From Paenarthrobacter nicotinovorans (GTDB lineage Bacteria > Actinomycetota > Actinomycetes > Actinomycetales > Micrococcaceae): a stretch of DNA of 64,000 nt. Position 1 is the first letter of the stretch. Every line of letters starts with the position of its first letter. Location of the stretch: the NCBI RefSeq assembly GCF_021919345.1, contig NZ_CP089293.1, positions 496,001 through 560,000 of the forward strand. Reading direction: 5' to 3'. Of this stretch, positions 37,395 to 46,152 are shown one piece after another. Under the pieces are notes generated by a model. It was not told where the DNA came from. It worked only from the letters and a program-made list of their open reading frames with translations, and searched no databases. The position numbers were made by a program, and so were the translations under genes.

Positions 37395-38183
37395 ATGGAT
37401 TGGCTCAATACCATCAGCCGCACGTTCTTCGACTTTGACGCCATGGTCGAAGTGCTGCCCCAACTCCTCGGAGTTGGCCTCCTCAACACCCTCATCATTT
37501 CCATCGCAGCAACCATCCTCGGCGTAGTGATGGGGATGGTGGTGGCGGTCATGGGCATTTCGCGCTCCAAGTGGCTGCGGATCCCGGCAAGGATCTACAC
37601 GGACCTGTTCCGCGGGCTTCCCGCCATCCTCACCATCCTGCTGATCGGCCAAGGATTTGCCCGGTTGAGCCAGTCGGTCTTCGGTCCTTCTCCCTACCCC
37701 TTGGGCATCATTGCGCTGAGCCTCATCGCCAGTGCCTACATCGGAGAGATCTTCCGTGCGGGGATCCTCAGTGTGGACAAAGGCCAAGGAGAGGCGTGCC
37801 GCGCACTGGGAATGAGCTACACCAAATCCATGGCGCTGGTAGTGGTGCCGCAAGGCGTTCGCCGGGTACTCCCGGCCTTGGTGAACCAGTTCATCGCCAT
37901 CGTCAAGGATTCCTCCTTGGTTTACTTCCTGGGCCTCCTTGTCAGCGAGCGGGAACTGTTCCGGGTGGGCCAGGACGCGGCGGTGCTCTCCGGCAACCTC
38001 TCGCCGTTGGTCATGGCGGGCATTTTCTACCTGATCATCACCGTTCCCCTGACCCACCTCGTCAACTACTTCGACAACAAGTTCCGCACCGGCCGCCGTC
38101 GTCCCACGGCACCCACCAGCGGGCTGAAGGAAGTCAAGGAACTCGACGCGGCCTCGCCGCTCATCACCGGGAGCAACACGTGA
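37395..38183 (+). CDS. Amino-acid-type ABC transporter permease (HisM/GlnP family)
   Basis: 262 residues, about five helices. The ATPase-contacting EAA loop GEACRALGMSYTKSMALVVVPQGVRRVLPALVNQ and the following IVKDSSLVYFLG are diagnostic. Only one permease gene, so a homodimer is likely. The stop overlaps the ATPase GTG by 3 bases. Confidence 0.93.
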   Translation: MDWLNTISRTFFDFDAMVEVLPQLLGVGLLNTLIISIAATILGVVMGMVVAVMGISRSKWLRIPARIYTDLFRGLPAILTILLIGQGFARLSQSVFGPSPYPLGIIALSLIASAYIGEIFRAGILSVDKGQGEACRALGMSYTKSMALVVVPQGVRRVLPALVNQFIAIVKDSSLVYFLGLLVSERELFRVGQDAAVLSGNLSPLVMAGIFYLIITVPLTHLVNYFDNKFRTGRRRPTAPTSGLKEVKELDAASPLITGSNT

Positions 38184-38968
38184 ACCTCACCAGCAGCAGT
38201 GCAACCAGCACCAACAAGACCAGCCAGGACATCGAAAAGTTCCACGGATCCAGCCTGGAACTGCAGAACCTGACCATGGCCTACGGGGACGTGGAAGTAC
38301 TCCGCAACGTCAGCCTCACCGTGGCCCCGGGCACCACCACCTGCATCATCGGTCCATCCGGCTCCGGCAAGTCCACGCTCCTGCGCGGCGTCAACCGCCT
38401 GCACGAGCCCAAAAGCGGCGACGTGCTCCTGGCCGGCGAAAGTGCCCTCAAGGTGAAGCCTGACATCCTGAGGGCCCGCATCGGCATGGTGTTCCAGCAC
38501 TTCAACCTCTTCCCGGATCACACGGCCCTGGAGAACGTCGCACTCGCACTCTGGAGCGTCAAGGGCATGTCCAAGGCCGAGGCCAGGGAGCGCGCCCGGC
38601 GCCGACTCGCCGAGGTCGGTCTCGCCGAACGCGCCGACCACCGGCCCCGGGACCTTTCCGGAGGGCAGCAGCAGCGCGTCGCCATCGCACGGGCACTGGC
38701 CATGGAACCGGAGGTCATGCTCTTCGATGAAGCCACCAGCGCCCTGGATCCGGAACTCGTCAAGGGCGTCCTGAACCTCATGGCCGGGCTGGGCCGGCGT
38801 GGCATGACCATGCTGGTGGTCACCCACGAGATGGGCTTCGCCCGTAAAGTCGCCGACCAAGTGGTGTTCATGGACGAAGGCGAGGTAGTGGAGATCGGCA
38901 CACCCACCGAGCTCTTCGACAACCCGCGCAGCGAACGCCTGCAGCGGTTCCTCTCGGAAGTCCTGTGA
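38180..38968 (+). CDS. Amino-acid-type ABC transporter ATP-binding protein (GlnQ family)
   Basis: 262 residues. Walker A GPSGSGKST, Q-loop MVFQHFNLFP, signature LSGGQQQR, Walker B VMLFDEATSALD and H-loop VVTHEMGFA. GTG 38180 overlaps the permease stop. It has a Ser/Thr/Asn-rich N-terminal extension of about 25 residues, unusual for this short family. Its stop overlaps the oxidoreductase start. Confidence 0.94.
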   Translation: MNLTSSSATSTNKTSQDIEKFHGSSLELQNLTMAYGDVEVLRNVSLTVAPGTTTCIIGPSGSGKSTLLRGVNRLHEPKSGDVLLAGESALKVKPDILRARIGMVFQHFNLFPDHTALENVALALWSVKGMSKAEARERARRRLAEVGLAERADHRPRDLSGGQQQRVAIARALAMEPEVMLFDEATSALDPELVKGVLNLMAGLGRRGMTMLVVTHEMGFARKVADQVVFMDEGEVVEIGTPTELFDNPRSERLQRFLSEVL

Positions 38969-40011
38969 TGGGCGGGGGAACAGCGGCACCCATCAGGACC
39001 GCCGTCGTCGGATTCGGTGTTTCCGGCAAGGTCTTCCACACACCGCTCATCGAAGCCGACCCGAACTATTCGCTGGACGTGATTGTGACGGCGGACCCGG
39101 AACGGGCCGCCGAGGCCGCTCGCCTCTACCCTCAAGCCAGGATTGTGCCCACGCCGGAGGACATGTTCAACCGCGCCGCCGAGCTGGACCTGGTGGTGCT
39201 GGGAACCCCGCCGCTGACGCACCTGGAACTCGGGGCAACGGCGATCGCCCATGGCTTGAACGTGGTGGTGGACAAACCTTTCGTGTCCACGGTTGCGCAC
39301 GGCGAGGAGCTGCTGGCCCGCGCGTCCGACGCCGGTGTGCAGCTTACGGCCTTCCAGAACCGCCGGTGGGACGCTGACTTCCTTACGCTCCGGAAGCTTG
39401 TGCGTGACGGCGGGCTTGGCGAAGTGCGCACCTTCGAATCCCGGTTCGAGTGGTGGCGGCCCGAAGGTTTCGGCAACTGGCGCGATTCGGCAACGCTGGC
39501 CGAAGGCGGCGGGATCCTCCACGACCTCGGGGCGCATTTGATAGACCAGGCGATCCAGCTTTTCGGGCCGGTTGCGGAGAGCTACGGCGAGGTCGCCAAC
39601 CACGGGCCGCATCCTGAGGCTGCGGACACCGAAGCTTTCGTCTCCCTGCTCCACGAATCCGGCGTCCGCTCGCGGCTGTGGATGAACGGCATGGCAGCGC
39701 AAGTGGGTCCGCGATTCCATGTGCTGGGCTCCAAGGCGGGCTACACCAAATGGGGACTCGACGGCCAGGAACCCGCGCTGGCAGCGGGCGTCACGCCGTC
39801 GGACCCGTCCTACGGTGTGGAGTCCCAGGAGTCTTGGGGCGTTCTGGGAATCGACGGTTCGGCAACGCCTGTCCCCGCGGAAAAGGGCGACTACCCCCGG
39901 TTCTACAGGGAACTCGCCACCTCGCTCCGGGGCCAGGGCCAGCTGCCCGTGCAAGCTGCAGAAGCGCTGGAAACCCTCAGGATCATCGAAAACATTCACG
40001 CCTACGCATAA
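38968..40011 (+). CDS. Gfo/Idh/MocA-family NAD(P)-dependent oxidoreductase
   Basis: 347 residues. Rossmann start TAVVGFGVSGKVFHTPLI, DKPFVSTVAHGEEL (the EKP-type active-site motif, here DKP) and GGGILHDLGAHLIDQ in the substrate domain. Such enzymes oxidise sugars, inositols or imino compounds. It overlaps the ATPase stop by one base (TGATG), so it belongs to the importer operon and probably handles the imported compound. Confidence 0.9.
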   Translation: MGGGTAAPIRTAVVGFGVSGKVFHTPLIEADPNYSLDVIVTADPERAAEAARLYPQARIVPTPEDMFNRAAELDLVVLGTPPLTHLELGATAIAHGLNVVVDKPFVSTVAHGEELLARASDAGVQLTAFQNRRWDADFLTLRKLVRDGGLGEVRTFESRFEWWRPEGFGNWRDSATLAEGGGILHDLGAHLIDQAIQLFGPVAESYGEVANHGPHPEAADTEAFVSLLHESGVRSRLWMNGMAAQVGPRFHVLGSKAGYTKWGLDGQEPALAAGVTPSDPSYGVESQESWGVLGIDGSATPVPAEKGDYPRFYRELATSLRGQGQLPVQAAEALETLRIIENIHAYA

Positions 40012-40049
40012 CGGCGTTTCACCGCATCAACACATAGAAAGGGAGAACC

Positions 40050-41162
40050 ATGTCCTCCACCAAGCACGTTGCCGTTATCGGAGGCGGCATCCTGGGCGTC
40101 TCCACCGCAGTCCACCTGCTCCGCCAGGGCGCCTCTGTGACCCTCCTGAGCGAGCAGGGCCTCGCCAGCGAAGCTACGGGCCGTTCTCTGTCCTGGCTCA
40201 ACTCGGCCGGTGAACGCTCCACGCCCTACCACCAGCTTCGCGTAGCCGGGGTGGACCGGTACCGCACGCTCTTTGCTACCGATCCCAGCCGCGAGTGGTT
40301 GCAATTCGGGGGAGGGCTCATGTGGAACGCGGCCGGGCAGGGCGAAGCCACGGAGGCCCGGCACGCTTACGAAAAGTCCATCGCCTACGACTCCAAACTG
40401 CTGGCTCCGGATGAGATCGAGTCGGTCACCCCGGGTATTGATGCACGCGCTGTTCCCGAAAACGCCATATTCAACCCGGGCGAAGGCTGGGTCAGCCTCC
40501 CGGACCTGGTGAACTTCCTGATGGAAGACTTCCACGCCTTGGGCGGCAACCTCGTTCTGAACGCTGGAAAAGTCTCGGTGACGGTCGACGGCGGCCGGGC
40601 CGCCGGCGTCGAAACCGCGGCAGGCGATACGTACGCCGCGGACGCCGTCCTGGTTGCCTGCGGTGCCGCAACACCCGCCGTCGTCAAGGCTCTGGGCGTC
40701 GACATTCCCAACGGTTCCCCGGTGTCCATGCTTGTGGTGACCAAGCCGGTGGAGCACAATGTCACCGCTGTGATGAACACGCCGCGGGCCGCTGTGCGCC
40801 CCAACCCGGGAAATACGTTCGCGCTGGATCACGACTGGTACGAGGAGCGCATCACCGAGCACGGCGACGGTTCATTCACCATCCCCGATGAGGTGGTCCA
40901 GGAGCTGGCCGACGAGTCTTCCAAACTCATTGCCGGCAACCCGGAACTGAAGCCGGCGTCGTGGAAAATCGGCTACAAGCCCATTCCGGGGGACGGCGAG
41001 CCCGTGTTCGGCGAACTGGGCCAGGTGCCGGGCTGCTTCGTTGCCTTCACACACTCCGGTGCGACGTTGGGGCTCATTGCCGGTGAATTGCTCTCCGGAG
41101 AAATCCTGACCGGCGAGAAGCACCCGATGCTCGCGACGTTCCGTCCAGGGCGATTCTCGTAG
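40050..41162 (+). CDS. FAD-dependent amino-acid oxidase-like (DAO) oxidoreductase
   Basis: 370 residues. FAD-binding start VAVIGGGILGVSTAVHLL with GxGxxG-type motif, EATGRSLSWLNSAG after it, and the C-terminal GCFVAFTHSGATLGLIAGELLSGE. It belongs to the D-amino acid/opine/sarcosine oxidase superfamily. AAAGGGAG precedes the ATG. As last gene of the operon it suggests that the imported compound is an N-substituted or D-amino acid, opine or related imino acid (inference). Confidence 0.9.
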   Translation: MSSTKHVAVIGGGILGVSTAVHLLRQGASVTLLSEQGLASEATGRSLSWLNSAGERSTPYHQLRVAGVDRYRTLFATDPSREWLQFGGGLMWNAAGQGEATEARHAYEKSIAYDSKLLAPDEIESVTPGIDARAVPENAIFNPGEGWVSLPDLVNFLMEDFHALGGNLVLNAGKVSVTVDGGRAAGVETAAGDTYAADAVLVACGAATPAVVKALGVDIPNGSPVSMLVVTKPVEHNVTAVMNTPRAAVRPNPGNTFALDHDWYEERITEHGDGSFTIPDEVVQELADESSKLIAGNPELKPASWKIGYKPIPGDGEPVFGELGQVPGCFVAFTHSGATLGLIAGELLSGEILTGEKHPMLATFRPGRFS

Positions 41163-41186
41163 CACTTCCCTCGAGCTCTGAACAGG

Positions 41187-41233
41187 CCAACGGCCCCGAT
41201 ACGCCATCTGCATAAGCGTGTCGGGGCCGTTGG
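41187..41233. terminator. Hairpin terminator after the oxidoreductase operon
   Basis: 18-bp stem with one mismatch (41187-41204 with 41216-41233), 11-base loop, followed by GGAGTTTC. Stem CCAACGGCCCCGATACGC is unlike the ACGACGGCGG family. Confidence 0.85.
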
Positions 41234-41245
41234 AGTTTCAGGGCT

Positions 41246-41294
41246 CGCCGGGCCTGATCGGGCTGGGGGGAAAGGAAACCGATCAGGCCCGGCG
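41246..41294 (-). terminator. Hairpin terminator of the TasA-like gene
   Basis: Perfect 16-bp stem CGCCGGGCCTGATCGG (41246-41261) with 41279-41294, 17-base loop, just after the stop of the minus-strand gene. Confidence 0.85.
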
Positions 41295-41308
41295 GGGTTT
41301 GGGGTGGT

Positions 41309-41917
41309 CTATTTGGTGGTTTCGGTGCGTTGGGTGCCGGTGAAGGCGAAGGCGATGGTGGAGGTGGCGCCTTGGAAGGTGTTGTCTGCGGTGGTGGGGA
41401 ACGCGGTGGTGACTTTGAGGTTGTCGGTCTTGGCTGAGGTCAGGGAGGTGAGGTTGTTGAGGACCTTGTTCGCTGCGATGACGGGGCCGTTGGCCAGGGC
41501 GGTGGTTTTGGTGCCGGCGCAGGTGTAGGGGGCGGCGGTGCCGGTCCAGGGCACACTGCAGTTTTCGATGGTCAGTTGCAGGCCGTTGGTGGTGTCGGTG
41601 GTGAGGAGGGAGGCGGTGGCGCCGGCGGAGGTGGTGAGGGTGACGTTGTTCAGGTCGGAGTTGCCGGTGTTGGCCAGGGTGACGAGTTTTTCGACTTTGT
41701 CGCCGGGCAGCAGGCCTGCGATGGGGACGTTGAGGGTGTTGGCTGGTCCGGGGGCGCCCAGGGCGATGGTGACGGTGCCTGCGGTGACGGCTTGGGAGGC
41801 GGAGGTGGAGGAGGTGAACGCGCCGTAGGTTCCCATGCCGGCGACGGCGGCTGCGGTGCCGACCAGTGCGACGGAGGCGAGGATTTTGCCGGAGGTGGTT
41901 TTGAGGCTGATGGCCAT
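41309..41917 (-). CDS. TasA/camelysin-like secreted fibre protein
   Basis: 202 residues. Signal peptide with Ala-rich core (ILASVALVGTAAAVAGMGTYGAF) followed by TSSTSASQAVTAGTVTIAL, the layout of TasA/CalY proteins with SipW-type processing. The mature domain is Thr-rich with LPGDKVEKLVTLANTGNSDLNNVTL, typical of the family, and two cysteines. Codon choice is strongly biased to a small set of G/C-ending codons, suggesting very high expression. No signal peptidase gene is next to it; the one at 12854 could serve it. It has its own terminator. Confidence 0.8.
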   Translation of the reverse strand: MAISLKTTSGKILASVALVGTAAAVAGMGTYGAFTSSTSASQAVTAGTVTIALGAPGPANTLNVPIAGLLPGDKVEKLVTLANTGNSDLNNVTLTTSAGATASLLTTDTTNGLQLTIENCSVPWTGTAAPYTCAGTKTTALANGPVIAANKVLNNLTSLTSAKTDNLKVTTAFPTTADNTFQGATSTIAFAFTGTQRTETTK

Positions 41918-42208
41918 GGGGATCAGTGTCCTTTCGTGTGGCCACCGTGAGACCGGCCGGCCGTTTCTTCAGCCGGTGTGGCTGACAAGAAATACTTTGC
42001 CGGGCCTGGATCAAGAACCAATCCTGCAAACCCACAACACTTCCTCAGGAAACCCTCAAGAAAACCGCACCCACTGCTTGCTCGTCCCGGCTCTCAATGC
42101 CAAGCGACCAACGAAGTTTCCGATCGAGCAGTTTTGGAGAAGCCCCACGGGCCGCCGGGTCATAGCGTTGATGGTGTCAAGCAAAAAGACCAGGGGAGAG
42201 AGATCGCC
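41918..42208. other. 291-base divergent intergenic region
   Basis: Should hold the promoters of the TasA-like gene (minus) and DUF1801 gene (plus). A possible minus-strand promoter is TTCTTG, 17 bases, TATTTC at about 41990-42019. No gene seen. Confidence 0.35.
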
Positions 42209-42667
42209 ATGACGGACAACCAGCAAACGGCTACCAAAGAAAAGTCCTACGACGGCTTCACCGAGGACGAACGCGCGGCCATGAAAGAAAGGGCGCAGGA
42301 GCTGAAGAAGGCGCCGCGCAAGAAGGCCTCCAAAGCCGACGGTGAGGCCGATGTCCTGGCCAAGATCGCCGAGATGCCCGAAGCGGACAAAGCCATGGCC
42401 GAACGCCTGCACGCCCTGGTCAAGGAACACGCGCCGGAACTGACCCCGAAAACCTGGTACGGAATGCCCGCTTATGCCCGGGACGGAAAGAACATCGTGT
42501 TCTTCCAGAGCTCCCATAAGTTCAAGGCCCGCTATGCCACGCTCGGCTTTGAGGAGAATGCAAAGCTTGACGACGGCGACATGTGGCCCACGTCGTTCGC
42601 CCTCAAGGAGATCACGCCGGCTGTTGAAGCGAAGATCGTCGAACTGCTGAAGAAGGCACTCGCCTGA
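42209..42667 (+). CDS. DUF1801 family protein
   Basis: 152 residues. A charged N-terminus (Lys/Glu/Ala, [15 protein letters not shown]) is followed by the DUF1801 core: [33 protein letters not shown] and [16 protein letters not shown]. The fold is related to frataxin-like/YdhG proteins; function not established. ATG 42209 has GGGGAGAG upstream. Its last 136 bases overlap the convergent AI-2E-type gene. Confidence 0.88.
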   Translation: MTDNQQTATKEKSYDGFTEDERAAMKERAQELKKAPRKKASKADGEADVLAKIAEMPEADKAMAERLHALVKEHAPELTPKTWYGMPAYARDGKNIVFFQSSHKFKARYATLGFEENAKLDDGDMWPTSFALKEITPAVEAKIVELLKKALA

Positions 42668-43830
42668 CAGTCGGACTTCCAGCTCGGGCGGCCGCCACAC
42701 CGGCTGGCTGTTGCCGGCGGCAGGTCCGGGTTGACCGGCTCAAGGTCAGGGTCTTCCGCCGTCCACACCTGCACGATGGCCCAGGTGACCGCGGCGATGG
42801 GTACAGAGAGGACGGCGCCGATGATGCCGGCCAGGATGGTGCCCGCCGTCAGTGCCATCAGGATCACCAGGGCGTGCAACTGCAACGACTTGCCCATGAC
42901 CACCGGCTGGAGAAGGTCGCCCTCAAGCTGGTTGACCGCGATCACTGCAATGACCACGATGAGTGCCACGATCGGACCGTTCGCCACGAGGGCCACCAAC
43001 GCCGCCAGAATGCCGGCGACGGTAGCACCCACCAAGGGGATGAACGCGCCAATAAAGACGATGATCGCCAGGGGGATGGCCAGCGGCACTTGGAGGATCA
43101 GCAGCACGGCTCCGATGGCGACTGTATCCACCAAAGCCACAATCGCCGTCCCCCGCACGTAACCGCCCAGTACTTCCATGGTCCGTTTGCCAACGCGGCG
43201 GAGCTTTGCTTCGCGAGTGCCCTTGAACGGACGCAGGAAGAAGTCCCAGATCTTGGCGCCGTCCTTGAGGAAGAAGAAGAGTATGACCACCATGAGGCTC
43301 GCGCCGGCCAGGAACTCGGTCACCACGGACAAACCGGTCACGGCACCGGAGCGCACTTGGCTGCTCTGGGCGAAGTCCACTAAAGCTTGCCGGGCTTGGT
43401 TGAGCTGTTCCTGATCCAGGGGGAAGGGCCCTGTGAGCAGGAAGTTTTCCAGCTCGTCCAGGCCTTCTGCCGCTTGGCTGATCAGTTCGTCCCATTGGCT
43501 GCGCACCGACAGGACGATGATGCTCACAACGCCGCCCAGGACAATCAACAGTCCCAGGAATGCGACGGCGGTGGCGAGACCGCCACGCCAGCCACGGCGC
43601 CGGAGCATGTTGACGAACGGGCCGATGGCGGCGGCCAGGATCAGTGAGACAAGGACCGGGATCACCAGCAGCCGGATCTGCAGCAGCGCGAACACCACCA
43701 CTACTGCCACGACCAGAATCAGGAGAATCTGGGCGGCACGGATAGCCGTCCGACCCAGTGAGTCCTTCCACAGGTCGGGCTTGGGTTTGTTGCGCGTGGA
43801 AAGGTGAGCCGCTTCCTCGGATCGCGTCAT
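42532..43830 (-). CDS. AI-2E family transporter (PerM-like)
   Basis: 432 residues, about eight helices. Recognisable family pattern: [96 protein letters not shown] and [23 protein letters not shown]. Family members move autoinducer-2 or ions; the substrate is open. ATG 43830 has AGGAG 5 bases upstream. The usual family end comes at about PVNPDLPP (42730); the last 55 or so residues read through and antisense to DUF1801, suggesting a lost stop or a late frameshift. Confidence 0.85.
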   Translation of the reverse strand: MTRSEEAAHLSTRNKPKPDLWKDSLGRTAIRAAQILLILVVAVVVVFALLQIRLLVIPVLVSLILAAAIGPFVNMLRRRGWRGGLATAVAFLGLLIVLGGVVSIIVLSVRSQWDELISQAAEGLDELENFLLTGPFPLDQEQLNQARQALVDFAQSSQVRSGAVTGLSVVTEFLAGASLMVVILFFFLKDGAKIWDFFLRPFKGTREAKLRRVGKRTMEVLGGYVRGTAIVALVDTVAIGAVLLILQVPLAIPLAIIVFIGAFIPLVGATVAGILAALVALVANGPIVALIVVIAVIAVNQLEGDLLQPVVMGKSLQLHALVILMALTAGTILAGIIGAVLSVPIAAVTWAIVQVWTAEDPDLEPVNPDLPPATASRCGGRPSWKSDCQASAFFSSSTIFASTAGVISLRANDVGHMSPSSSFAFSSKPSVA

Positions 43831-43934
43831 GTGAACTCCTGTTCGTTCGCATCGGTCAGCCGATGGGATCAAACGTAAGCCTACTGACTATTTGCGGGGG
43901 TGGCTCCTCCTGCGCGGGACAGGGGCCGGCGTGA

Positions 43935-44123
43935 CTAGTAGGTGGGGTCCGGGTTGGGGGTGGGGGGAACCGGGCCGGGGTCGGGAATCGGTGATGGTCC
44001 CGGCGTCGGATTGGGGTCCGGTATGGGGCTCGGAGGAAACGGCGTCGTGGGGTCCGGTGGCGGAGGTACGGGGCCGGGGTCGGGCGGGAACGGCTCGGGC
44101 TCGTGGGCTGGGGGCAATGTCAT
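43935..44123 (-). CDS. Small proline-rich protein
   Basis: 62 residues, about half proline, in P-x-P-D-P / P-G-P patterns (FPPDPGPVPPPPDPTTPFPP). AGGAGAG lies 4-5 bases before ATG 44123, a good ribosome-binding site, supporting translation. No signal peptide or membrane helix. It would form polyproline-II structure. The opposite strand is also open as a Gly-rich frame but has no start signal. Function unknown. Confidence 0.5.
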   Translation of the reverse strand: MTLPPAHEPEPFPPDPGPVPPPPDPTTPFPPSPIPDPNPTPGPSPIPDPGPVPPTPNPDPTY

Positions 44124-44222
44124 GATCTCTCCTCTGCGTTCTGGTGAATGGTGCTCGGGGTAGATACCAGCAGCCTAGGCGCGGGCCCCTTGCTGCGCCA
44201 CCACTCCGCGGGCTGTTTCAAT

Positions 44223-44244
44223 TTTTAGGTCATATGACCTAAAA
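44223..44244. promoter_or_regulatory. TetR-type operator
   Basis: A perfect 22-bp palindrome with half-site TTTTAGGTCAT. It overlaps the -10 box TAAAAT (44240-44245) of the gene at 44253, so bound repressor would block transcription. Confidence 0.85.
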
Positions 44245-44245
44245 T
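44240..44245 (+). promoter_or_regulatory. -10 box of probable leaderless promoter
   Basis: TAAAAT ends 7 nt before ATG 44253; the operator overlaps it. Confidence 0.6.
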
Positions 44246-44252
44246 CGGATTC

Positions 44253-45299
44253 ATGAAAGATCATCTCAAGCTCGATACCTCCGGTCCAGTGCTGATTGTC
44301 GGCGGTTACGGAACGGTCGGCGCAGCGCTCACGCAGCATGCACAGGGGGAGTGGCCGCTTCTCCTGACCGGCAGGAACCCGGACCGCGGGAGCCACCTGA
44401 CCAATGACAGAGTGACTGTCCGGGCATGGGACCTCAACCAGTCCGAGCCCTTCGAAGCGCGGGTCCGGGCAGTAATCAGTACAGTCAATGACCCCGATGA
44501 CAGGGTGCTTCGGGCAGCTGTAAGCGCCGGGATTCCGTACGTTGACGTCACCCGTTGGACCAGCCGGGTCACCCGGGCCGTCACCCTGTCCACCCTGTTG
44601 CAGCCCACGGCGCCTGTGCTGCTCAGTTCGGGGTGGATGGGTGGCGTCACCAATACCGTGGCGGCAGCCCTGGCCCGGGAAGTGGGCGGAGCAGCCGAGG
44701 TGGACATTTCCATCAGGTATGACATCAATGACCAGGCGGGGGCCGACTCCGTTGACTTCATGGATCGGCTGGGACTGGAGTTCGAAGCCCGCAAAGGCGG
44801 CAAGGCCGCCGTCGTACGTCCCTTGACCGACACACGCTGGGTGGATATCGCCGGGCACCGCACCAAAGTCGCCAGGCTTGACACCCCCGAGCAGTTCACG
44901 CTGCCGCTCACCTTGGGTGCAGGTTCTGTGGCAACGAGGATCGGCTTCAGTTCCAATACATCGACGACGGCGTTGCTCGCCGCGCGCGCGGTGGGGCTGT
45001 TCCGGTGGGGCAGCGGCGAGAAATGGGCGCCGCTGCGTCGTTCGCTGCTCTACTCCCCGGGATCGGGCGGGACGGCGCATATCCGGGTGGAAGTGACTGG
45101 TCCGGGCGGCACCGGGACTGCCACTATCACCGATCCCCTGGGGCAGGCCCACCTGACGGCAGCGGGTGGACTTCTTGGGCTCCACACGGTGCTCAGCGAT
45201 GATGCGCGGCCCGGCGTTTCCTTTCCCGAATCGGCGCCCGAACCGGCTGCGCAGCTCGCCAAACTCGAGTCATACGGTGTGACAATATTGAGGTCATGA
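44253..45299 (+). CDS. Saccharopine dehydrogenase-like NAD(P)-binding protein
   Basis: 348 residues. N-terminal Rossmann motif VLIVGGYGTVGAALTQHA, then AVISTVNDPDDRVLRAAVSAGIPYVDVTRW, the pattern of saccharopine-dehydrogenase NADP-binding domains. The C-terminal half is a poorly conserved substrate domain. Enzymatic role unknown. It forms a two-gene operon with the TetR gene (ATGA overlap) and is controlled by the palindrome over its promoter. Confidence 0.82.
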   Translation: MKDHLKLDTSGPVLIVGGYGTVGAALTQHAQGEWPLLLTGRNPDRGSHLTNDRVTVRAWDLNQSEPFEARVRAVISTVNDPDDRVLRAAVSAGIPYVDVTRWTSRVTRAVTLSTLLQPTAPVLLSSGWMGGVTNTVAAALAREVGGAAEVDISIRYDINDQAGADSVDFMDRLGLEFEARKGGKAAVVRPLTDTRWVDIAGHRTKVARLDTPEQFTLPLTLGAGSVATRIGFSSNTSTTALLAARAVGLFRWGSGEKWAPLRRSLLYSPGSGGTAHIRVEVTGPGGTGTATITDPLGQAHLTAAGGLLGLHTVLSDDARPGVSFPESAPEPAAQLAKLESYGVTILRS

Positions 45300-45898
45300 C
45301 CGAAAGCAAGGGCGCGCTGCGCAGGGCGGCCCTTCTGGACGCGGCCGAAGAAGTGCTGGTTACCAAAGGCAACGCAAACGCTGCCATGCGGGACTTCGCA
45401 GCCGCCGCCGGGGTGCGGGTCGGGCACCTCCAGCACTACTTTCCCACCAGGGCTGACCTCATTCGCGCGGTCCTTGAGCGATCGCTGGAGCGCTCGCTTC
45501 ATCGGCTCAATGACGTCACCGACGTGGACCTCGCGCCGGAGGCTGCCGGCGGGCTTGGCATGGATGAGTCACAGCGGCTCCTGACCGCGTTGCTCCGGGA
45601 ACACTCCGACATGGCCGACGTCAGGATGCACCTGGAGATCTGGGCGCTGGCCGCCTCGGATGAAGCAGCTGCCGGGGCCTTGCGGGGCTTCTATTCCCGG
45701 TACACCGCGCACGTGCAGGGTCTGGTCCGCAGGGGAAGGCCGGAGCTCCCGGACCAGGAAGCCAACGCAGTGGCCGCCGCAATTGTGAGCTTGTTCGAGG
45801 GTGCGGCCGTCACGCGTTCTGATATTGCGGGACTTCGAACAGTGCACGGTGACCAGGCGGTCATCCGCACGGCGCAGTGGTTGATCCACGGGCAGTAG
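45296..45898 (+). CDS. TetR-family transcriptional regulator
   Basis: 200 residues. HTH: LLDAAEEVLVTKGNANAAMRDFAAAAGVRVGHLQHYFPTRADLIRAV. Its C-terminal part (ALLREHSDMADVRMHLEIWALAASDEAAAGAL) is of the BetI-like or TetR_C type. Overlaps the dehydrogenase gene by 4 bases, so it is likely to autoregulate through the palindrome at 44223-44244. Confidence 0.92.
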   Translation: MTESKGALRRAALLDAAEEVLVTKGNANAAMRDFAAAAGVRVGHLQHYFPTRADLIRAVLERSLERSLHRLNDVTDVDLAPEAAGGLGMDESQRLLTALLREHSDMADVRMHLEIWALAASDEAAAGALRGFYSRYTAHVQGLVRRGRPELPDQEANAVAAAIVSLFEGAAVTRSDIAGLRTVHGDQAVIRTAQWLIHGQ

Positions 45899-46152
45899 GG
45901 GCCAGTCTGTCCCTGCCCCGGCTACCCCGCCCGGACGGGCGCTGAACGGCGCCGGAAAGGCTTCCAAAAAAAGTTTGTACTCCCGCGTAACCCTTTGCCG
46001 CGCTCCGACGATTACGTCTGTGAAAGGGCCGGGTTGGAATTTGTCCCCCATCATCTTCCAGCCCGGCTCTTCCATGTCCGGGAGTTCCTGCCGGTCAAGG
46101 GTTCGTCCTTTGGCAGGCCCGGCAGAGCAGTTACTCTTGGTGGGGTCGTCCG
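45899..46152. other. 254-base promoter region of the sigma-factor operon
   Basis: No gene seen. GTAACC at 45987-45992, 16 bases before CGATTA, resembles an ECF-type -35 region, which would allow autoregulation. TACTCT at 46132-46137 is a possible housekeeping -10. Confidence 0.35.

Noticed and set aside
43942..44163. Gly-rich plus-strand frame opposite the proline-rich protein
   Set aside because: No start signal upstream, while the minus-strand frame has a strong ribosome-binding site.
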